Assembly (NCBI GenBank): GCA_027492445.1
Contig: JAPUES010000125.1
Coordinates: forward strand, 1-6,939
DNA: 6,939 bases
Reading direction: 5' to 3'
Source of the DNA: Sporomusaceae bacterium
GTDB lineage: Bacteria; Bacillota; Negativicutes; DSM-13327
Under the pieces are notes generated by a model. It worked only from the letters and a program-made list of their open reading frames with translations. It did no database searches and was not told the DNA's origin. The position numbers and the translations under genes were made by a program. Positions 3,772 to 6,939 of this stretch are shown here, piece by piece (the first letter of the stretch is position 1; each line of letters opens with the position of its first letter).

Positions 3772-5664
3772 ATGGGGATTTTACGAGTAGAAGGTTTAAC
3801 TAAGGCCTTTGGCATTGAGACGCTATTTACAGGCGTAAGTTTTGAACTGGGCCGAGGAGATAAAATTGGTTTAATTGGCGGGAATGGTACGGGGAAGACC
3901 ACGTTAATGCGCTGCCTTCTTGGCATGGAAGAAATAGATAGTGGGCAGGTGGCAATTCCTGCTGGGGAAACCATTGGTTATGTTCAGCAGGATGGCAATC
4001 TAAACCATAGCACTTTATATGAAGAATTATGCTCTGCTTATGAAGATGTACTTAAGTGGCAGGAGGAAATGCGGGCCTTAGAGGAACGGATTGGGAGTCA
4101 AGAGGGAGAACTCTTAGCAGGGCTAATGAAGGAATATGCTCAGATTGTAGAAAAATTTGAGCGAGGCGGAGGCTATGAATATGAGAATCGCATCCGCCGC
4201 GTAGCCTTTGGTCTTGGCTTTACGGCAGAAGATTTTCCTCGAGAACTCGATACCTTTTCGGGAGGACAAAAAACGAGAATTTGTCTAGCCAGGGCTTTGA
4301 TTCGTCAACCTGATTTTTTATTTTTAGATGAACCGACCAATCATTTGGATATTGGTATGGTAGAGTGGCTAGAGGAATTTTTAGCAAGCTATAGCGGTGG
4401 TGTATTAATTATTTCTCATGACCGTTATTTCTTAGATAAAGTGGTGAGCCGTATCGCTGAACTAGAGAATAAAACCTTAACGGCTTATAAAGGCAACTAC
4501 ACCTCCTATTTGCAACAAAAGGCTGAAAGAATGGCGGCACTAGAAAGTGCTTATGGTAAGCAACAGGAGCATATTGCCAAAACGGAAGCCTATATTCGTA
4601 TGTACCGGGCGGGTATTAAATGTAAACAAGCCCGCGGGCGAGAAAAACAATTGCAACGGTTAGAACGGATTGTGCTACCTGCAGATGTGGCACGCTTTGA
4701 TTTTTTTGGTTTTAATCCTCCAGGTGAGTGTGCAGAACGGGTTGCTGAACTAGAAGAAGTGACCGCTGCTTATGGTGAGCGAGCGGTGTTTGAAAAGGTA
4801 TCCATGCTCATTCGTAAGGGGGATGGAGTGGCGCTGGTCGGTCCTAATGGGGCAGGGAAAACCACCTTGCTCAAACTGCTTACCGGTGAATTGTCGCCTG
4901 TTAAGGGCAGAGTCAAGCTAGGCAGTAGAGTAAAGGCCGGCTATTTTTCTCAGGAACATGAAGGGCTGAATGCTAAAAACTCTATCGTCAATGAGATTAT
5001 GATCGAGTTTGGTTTTAGTGAAGAACGGGCTCGACATTACCTAGGAGCATTTTTATTTCAAGGTGATGATGTTTTTAAAATTATTGGTGAGTTAAGCGGT
5101 GGTGAAAAAGCGCGCCTTGCCATGCTAAAATTAATGTTAACGGGGGCTAATTTTTTAATTTTGGATGAACCGACCAACCATCTTGATATTCCGGCTAAGG
5201 AAGCTGTGGAAGAAGCCATATTGAGTTTCCCAGGGACTTTTTTGACTGTTTCTCATGATCGGTATTTCTTAGATAAGGTTGCCAATTGCATGGTGGAGCT
5301 TTCCGAGGGGAAGCTTCGTGAGTATGCGGGGAATTATAGTTATTATCGGGAAAAGCAAATGGCTGAAAATAAGGCAATGGCGGCGGCTGAGGTGCTGGTT
5401 ACTCGCAGCGCGGAAAATAAGAAAAAACAAGAGAAGCCTCGCCAACGCACGACGGATAGTGAAAAAATTCTTAGAAACCAGCAAAAACTAGAAGGGGAAA
5501 TTGCCATGCTAGAGGTGGCTGTGAAGGAAATTGAGTATCGACTCAATGATCCTGCTAGTCATGGCGATATGTCTGCTAGCCAGGAATTAGCGGATGAATA
5601 TAGTAAGGCCCAGGCGGAGCTTGCTGAGAAGTATGATGCTTGGCTCGAGCTGACGGAGAGCTGA
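3772..5664 (+). CDS. ABC-F family translation factor ATPase (Uup/YdiF/YfmR-like)
   Basis: A 630-residue protein with two ABC ATPase domains and no membrane segments, as in ABC-F proteins that act on the ribosome. Domain 1 has Walker A GGNGTGKT (36-43), signature FSGGQ (162-166), Walker B FLFLDEP (182-188, catalytic E187) and the H-switch SHD (215-217). The linker (about 240-310, basic and helical, QARGREKQLQRLERI) is the P-site tRNA interaction motif, which reaches toward the peptidyl-transferase centre. Domain 2 has GPNGAGKT (357-364), LSGGE (441-445), FLILDE (461-466, E466) and SHD (494-496). A charged C-terminal coiled coil (about 560-628) matches the extension of Uup, YdiF and YfmR. These housekeeping members rescue or regulate stalled ribosomes, and nothing marks this copy as a resistance protein. 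The start is supported by GGGGTGA at 3762-3768, with short spacing. Confidence 0.93.
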   Translation: MGILRVEGLTKAFGIETLFTGVSFELGRGDKIGLIGGNGTGKTTLMRCLLGMEEIDSGQVAIPAGETIGYVQQDGNLNHSTLYEELCSAYEDVLKWQEEMRALEERIGSQEGELLAGLMKEYAQIVEKFERGGGYEYENRIRRVAFGLGFTAEDFPRELDTFSGGQKTRICLARALIRQPDFLFLDEPTNHLDIGMVEWLEEFLASYSGGVLIISHDRYFLDKVVSRIAELENKTLTAYKGNYTSYLQQKAERMAALESAYGKQQEHIAKTEAYIRMYRAGIKCKQARGREKQLQRLERIVLPADVARFDFFGFNPPGECAERVAELEEVTAAYGERAVFEKVSMLIRKGDGVALVGPNGAGKTTLLKLLTGELSPVKGRVKLGSRVKAGYFSQEHEGLNAKNSIVNEIMIEFGFSEERARHYLGAFLFQGDDVFKIIGELSGGEKARLAMLKLMLTGANFLILDEPTNHLDIPAKEAVEEAILSFPGTFLTVSHDRYFLDKVANCMVELSEGKLREYAGNYSYYREKQMAENKAMAAAEVLVTRSAENKKKQEKPRQRTTDSEKILRNQQKLEGEIAMLEVAVKEIEYRLNDPASHGDMSASQELADEYSKAQAELAEKYDAWLELTES

Positions 5665-5669
5665 CGGAG
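5648..5669 (+). repeat. 11-bp tandem duplication across the ABC-F stop codon
   Basis: AGCTGACGGAG occurs twice in direct succession (5648-5658 and 5659-5669). The second copy, read in a shifted frame, supplies the TGA that ends the ABC-F gene. One copy alone would let the frame continue into the downstream inverted repeat. Confidence 0.7.
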
Positions 5670-5691
5670 GACAGAGTGCTTGCTTTTGGAC

Positions 5692-5764
5692 GGCCAAGAC
5701 TGAGCATAACTAACGCTTCACCGTGTTACTTGACTTACGCTTATAGTTATGCTCAGTCTTGGCC
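5692..5764. repeat. Perfect 21-bp inverted repeat with a 31-nt loop
   Basis: The left arm, 5692-5712, begins GGCCAAGACTGAGC. It is exactly complementary to the right arm, 5744-5764, which ends GCTCAGTCTTGGCC. The arms are separated by 31 nt. The transcript of the ABC-F 3' region would form a very stable hairpin, but no T-tract follows, so it is not itself a canonical terminator. It could be a small non-autonomous element or intergenic palindromic repeat, or it could stabilise the mRNA end. No flanking target-site duplication is evident. Confidence 0.85.
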
Positions 5765-5803
5765 TGGCTTATTGCTATAAGGGGTGTTTTTCTTTTTAAT
5801 TAC

Positions 5804-5846
5804 GCTGACTTGTGTGTCGAGAGACATGTAGGTCGGCTTTTGTTTT
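5804..5846 (+). terminator. Strong Rho-independent terminator with GAGA tetraloop
   Basis: A continuous 15-bp stem, 5804-5818 with 5823-5837 and including several G-U pairs, closes a GAGA (GNRA-type) tetraloop and is followed by TTTTGTTTTG. It lies 140 bp after the ABC-F stop and isolates that gene from the sigma-factor gene. Confidence 0.75.
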
Positions 5847-5886
5847 GCCTATTAGGGCGTGGTAGAGTAAGTCAGCGCTAGTATAT

Positions 5887-5902
5887 GAGAAACCGGTTTC
5901 TC
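5887..5902. promoter_or_regulatory. Perfect 16-bp palindrome, candidate operator of the sigma-factor gene
   Basis: GAGAAACCGGTTTCTC is fully self-complementary with no spacer, which suits a dimeric DNA-binding protein better than an RNA hairpin. It ends 8 bp before the proposed GTG start, where a bound repressor would block transcription of the sigma gene. I cannot name the binding protein. Confidence 0.5.
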
Positions 5903-5910
5903 GCCAAAGG

Positions 5911-6504
5911 GTGAGAAAAATAGAGTTATTAGATTTGGTTAAGAAGGCTCAGATGGGTGATGGTGAGGCTTTGCAGGAAATTTGTCTGCGATTTACGGGG
6001 CTTATTAAGAAATATGCTTTTCAGCCCCATATTCGTCCTATTGCCGAAGAAGCCCAGTCCCAAGGATGGCTAGCCCTTGTTGCGGGCATTCGAAAGTATG
6101 AAGAAGGCTCGGGGGTGCCCTTTCCTGGTTATATCGAAAGTCAGGTAAAGTATGCTGTTTGGAATTTGTTTAAGCGCGAAAGGCGACGCTGGGAGCAGGA
6201 AATACAGCTAGAGGGCGGGCAAGAAGAGGATGGACTAGGATTGCTTGCTAAGCTTCCTGCTAGCAGTGATGTGGCTATGGAAGTGGAATTAGAGTGGTTA
6301 TCCCAGGAGCTAAGGAAAGTCCTGTTGACTTTGCCGCAGAAGCAGGCCGAGGTTATTGTGCGAACGGTGATTGGCGGAGAATCCTTAACAAAGGTGGGAG
6401 AGGAGCTAGGGATAACGCCCCAAGGAATTTATAATTTGCGTAAGCGAGGATTTGCCCGTTTAAAAATCCTGTGTGCTGGAATGTATAGAGATGTAAGGCA
6501 GTAA
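5911..6504 (+). CDS. Small sigma-70-family RNA polymerase sigma factor
   Basis: A 197-residue protein with two sigma domains and no region 3. Region 2 (about 13-96) includes DGEALQEICLRF, EEAQSQGWLALVAGIRKYEEGSG and FPGYIESQVKYAVWNLFKRERRR. The last of these covers the -10 recognition helix and a basic patch. An acidic linker (about 97-112) leads to region 4 (about 130-187). Region 4 contains LLTLPQKQAEVIV and the helix-turn-helix SLTKVGEELGITPQGIYNLRKRGFARLK, for -35 recognition. It is an alternative sigma of the YvrI/SigH-like size class rather than a housekeeping factor. No anti-sigma gene is visible. The GTG start is uncertain, because AAAGG touches the start codon with almost no spacing; the TTG at 5935 is the next in-frame option but would clip the first helix. 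The DUF1659 gene follows after 66 bp, probably in the same transcript. Confidence 0.85.
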   Translation: MRKIELLDLVKKAQMGDGEALQEICLRFTGLIKKYAFQPHIRPIAEEAQSQGWLALVAGIRKYEEGSGVPFPGYIESQVKYAVWNLFKRERRRWEQEIQLEGGQEEDGLGLLAKLPASSDVAMEVELEWLSQELRKVLLTLPQKQAEVIVRTVIGGESLTKVGEELGITPQGIYNLRKRGFARLKILCAGMYRDVRQ

Positions 6505-6557
6505 GGAAGAGATGGGGAAGGGAGGAGAGCCCCATGGGCCTTTGATTTTAGAAGAGG

Positions 6558-6567
6558 AGGAGGTGAT
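6558..6567 (+). promoter_or_regulatory. Full-length Shine-Dalgarno of the DUF1659 gene
   Basis: AGGAGGTGAT is complementary to the 16S rRNA 3' end over all ten bases and lies just before the ATG at 6571. This predicts very efficient translation, in contrast to the poor site of the sigma gene upstream. Confidence 0.8.
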
Positions 6568-6570
6568 ACT

Positions 6571-6795
6571 ATGGCAGTGAGTAAAGTACCCCAAGGCAGT
6601 CGCATGATTATTACGATTCAAAGCGGCCTAAATGCAAGCAACCAGCCAGTTTTTCGTCAACGCACTTATAAAAGTGTGAAAACAACTAGTGTTGATGCTG
6701 ATGTTTATGCAATTGCAGAAGCTATGGGAAGTTTGCAAAAATATCCGGTTACAAGCATTTCTCGCTTTGACGAGGGTAAGCTTATTAATGGCTAG
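6571..6795 (+). CDS. DUF1659 family protein
   Basis: A 74-residue protein of the DUF1659 family, a small Firmicutes family of unknown function. Typical family features are the start MAVSKVPQGSRM, a strand-rich middle (ITIQSGLNASNQPVFRQRTYKSVK), the DADVYAIAEAMGSLQ helix and the ending TSISRFDEGKL. It has no signal peptide, no cysteine and no membrane segment. From memory of gene neighbourhoods, DUF1659 genes usually sit beside a DUF2922 gene and often a YvrJ-type small membrane protein, sometimes near a small sigma factor. The sigma gene upstream fits this, but the DUF2922 partner is not readable in the damaged-looking sequence that follows. No biochemical role is known to me. Confidence 0.88.
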   Translation: MAVSKVPQGSRMIITIQSGLNASNQPVFRQRTYKSVKTTSVDADVYAIAEAMGSLQKYPVTSISRFDEGKLING

Positions 6796-6839
6796 TTAGG
6801 AGCGTTTGGAATTCTCATGTAGGACGGCGAGGGATGAGC

Positions 6840-6939
6840 AAAAAAAAAACATCCCCCGTTGACAAAAAAAAACCCTATAGTAAAAAAAATACCACCCCGG
6901 GTAAATATATTTTTATTTTTTTTTTTCCGGAATGGGTAA
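6840..6939. other. Homopolymer-rich tail, probably low-quality contig end
   Basis: The last 100 bases contain A10 (6840-6849), A9 (6864-6872), A8 (6882-6889), T5 (6910-6914) and T11 (6916-6926), separated by short C- or G-rich patches. Nothing similar occurs elsewhere in the window. No gene, ribosome site or intact terminator can be read. A mismatched hairpin (CGAGGGATG at 6828-6836 with CATCCCCCG at 6850-6858) may be the remains of a terminator for the DUF1659 gene. Confidence 0.6.

Noticed and set aside
3772..5664. An antibiotic-resistance role for the ABC-F protein.
   Set aside because: It has the C-terminal coiled coil and linker style of housekeeping members, a short leader without an attenuator, and no resistance genes nearby.
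5803..5877. CGCTGACTT (5803-5811) can pair with AAGTCAGCG (5869-5877), as an alternative to the terminator stem at 5804-5837, like an attenuator.
   Set aside because: The competing arm lies downstream of the terminator, so it would be made only after termination had already been avoided. It cannot act as an antiterminator.
6512..6580. A 22-codon frame starting at ATG 6512 between the sigma factor and DUF1659 genes.
   Set aside because: It has low complexity (EEEE stretch made by the ribosome site itself), no convincing ribosome site of its own, and overlaps the DUF1659 start.
1..6939. CRISPR array, tRNA, rRNA, insertion sequence or prophage genes (checked because encapsulin has the phage HK97 fold).
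   Set aside because: No spaced repeats, cloverleaf sequences, transposase, portal or terminase genes are visible. The capsid-like protein is a cellular encapsulin with a ferritin cargo.

Overview
The window looks like chromosome of a low-to-moderate-GC, Gram-positive-lineage Firmicute. I infer the Negativicutes (Sporomusa/Pelosinus group) from protein flavour only, without a phylogenetic marker. The support is strong AGGAGG-type Shine-Dalgarno sites, a DegU-type response regulator, a DUF1659 protein and a Uup/YdiF-type ABC-F protein.

Layout. Bases 1-120 hold the 3' end of a glucose-6-phosphate isomerase gene, followed by a hairpin. A DegU-like response regulator follows (217-888). Next is a small membrane-anchored protein of unknown function (950-1429), whose TTG start and ribosome site sit inside what looks like the terminator of the regulator gene. 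It converges on, and overlaps by 48 bp, a minus-strand gene (1382-1978) that distantly resembles the competence regulator ComK. A good match to the Gram-positive LexA/SOS operator lies just upstream of that gene.

The centre of interest is the divergent cluster at 2162-3641. It encodes a 54-residue rubredoxin-like Cys4+2 protein, a two-helix encapsulated ferritin (EncFtn-type) with a C-terminal encapsulin-targeting peptide, and a family 1 encapsulin shell of HK97 fold. This is a self-loading iron-storage nanocompartment. A Fur/PerR-like box lies just before the ferritin gene and a strong terminator follows the shell gene. The small Cys-rich protein is a plausible but unproven redox partner.

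The cluster is followed by a monocistronic ABC-F ATPase (3772-5664) with its own sigma-A promoter. After it come a perfect 21-bp inverted repeat and a 15-bp GAGA-tetraloop terminator. The last part has a small sigma-70-family factor (5911-6504) preceded by a perfect 16-bp palindrome, and a DUF1659 protein (6571-6795). The final ~100 bases are full of homopolymer runs and look like a poor-quality contig end; the DUF2922 gene that usually accompanies DUF1659 is not readable there.
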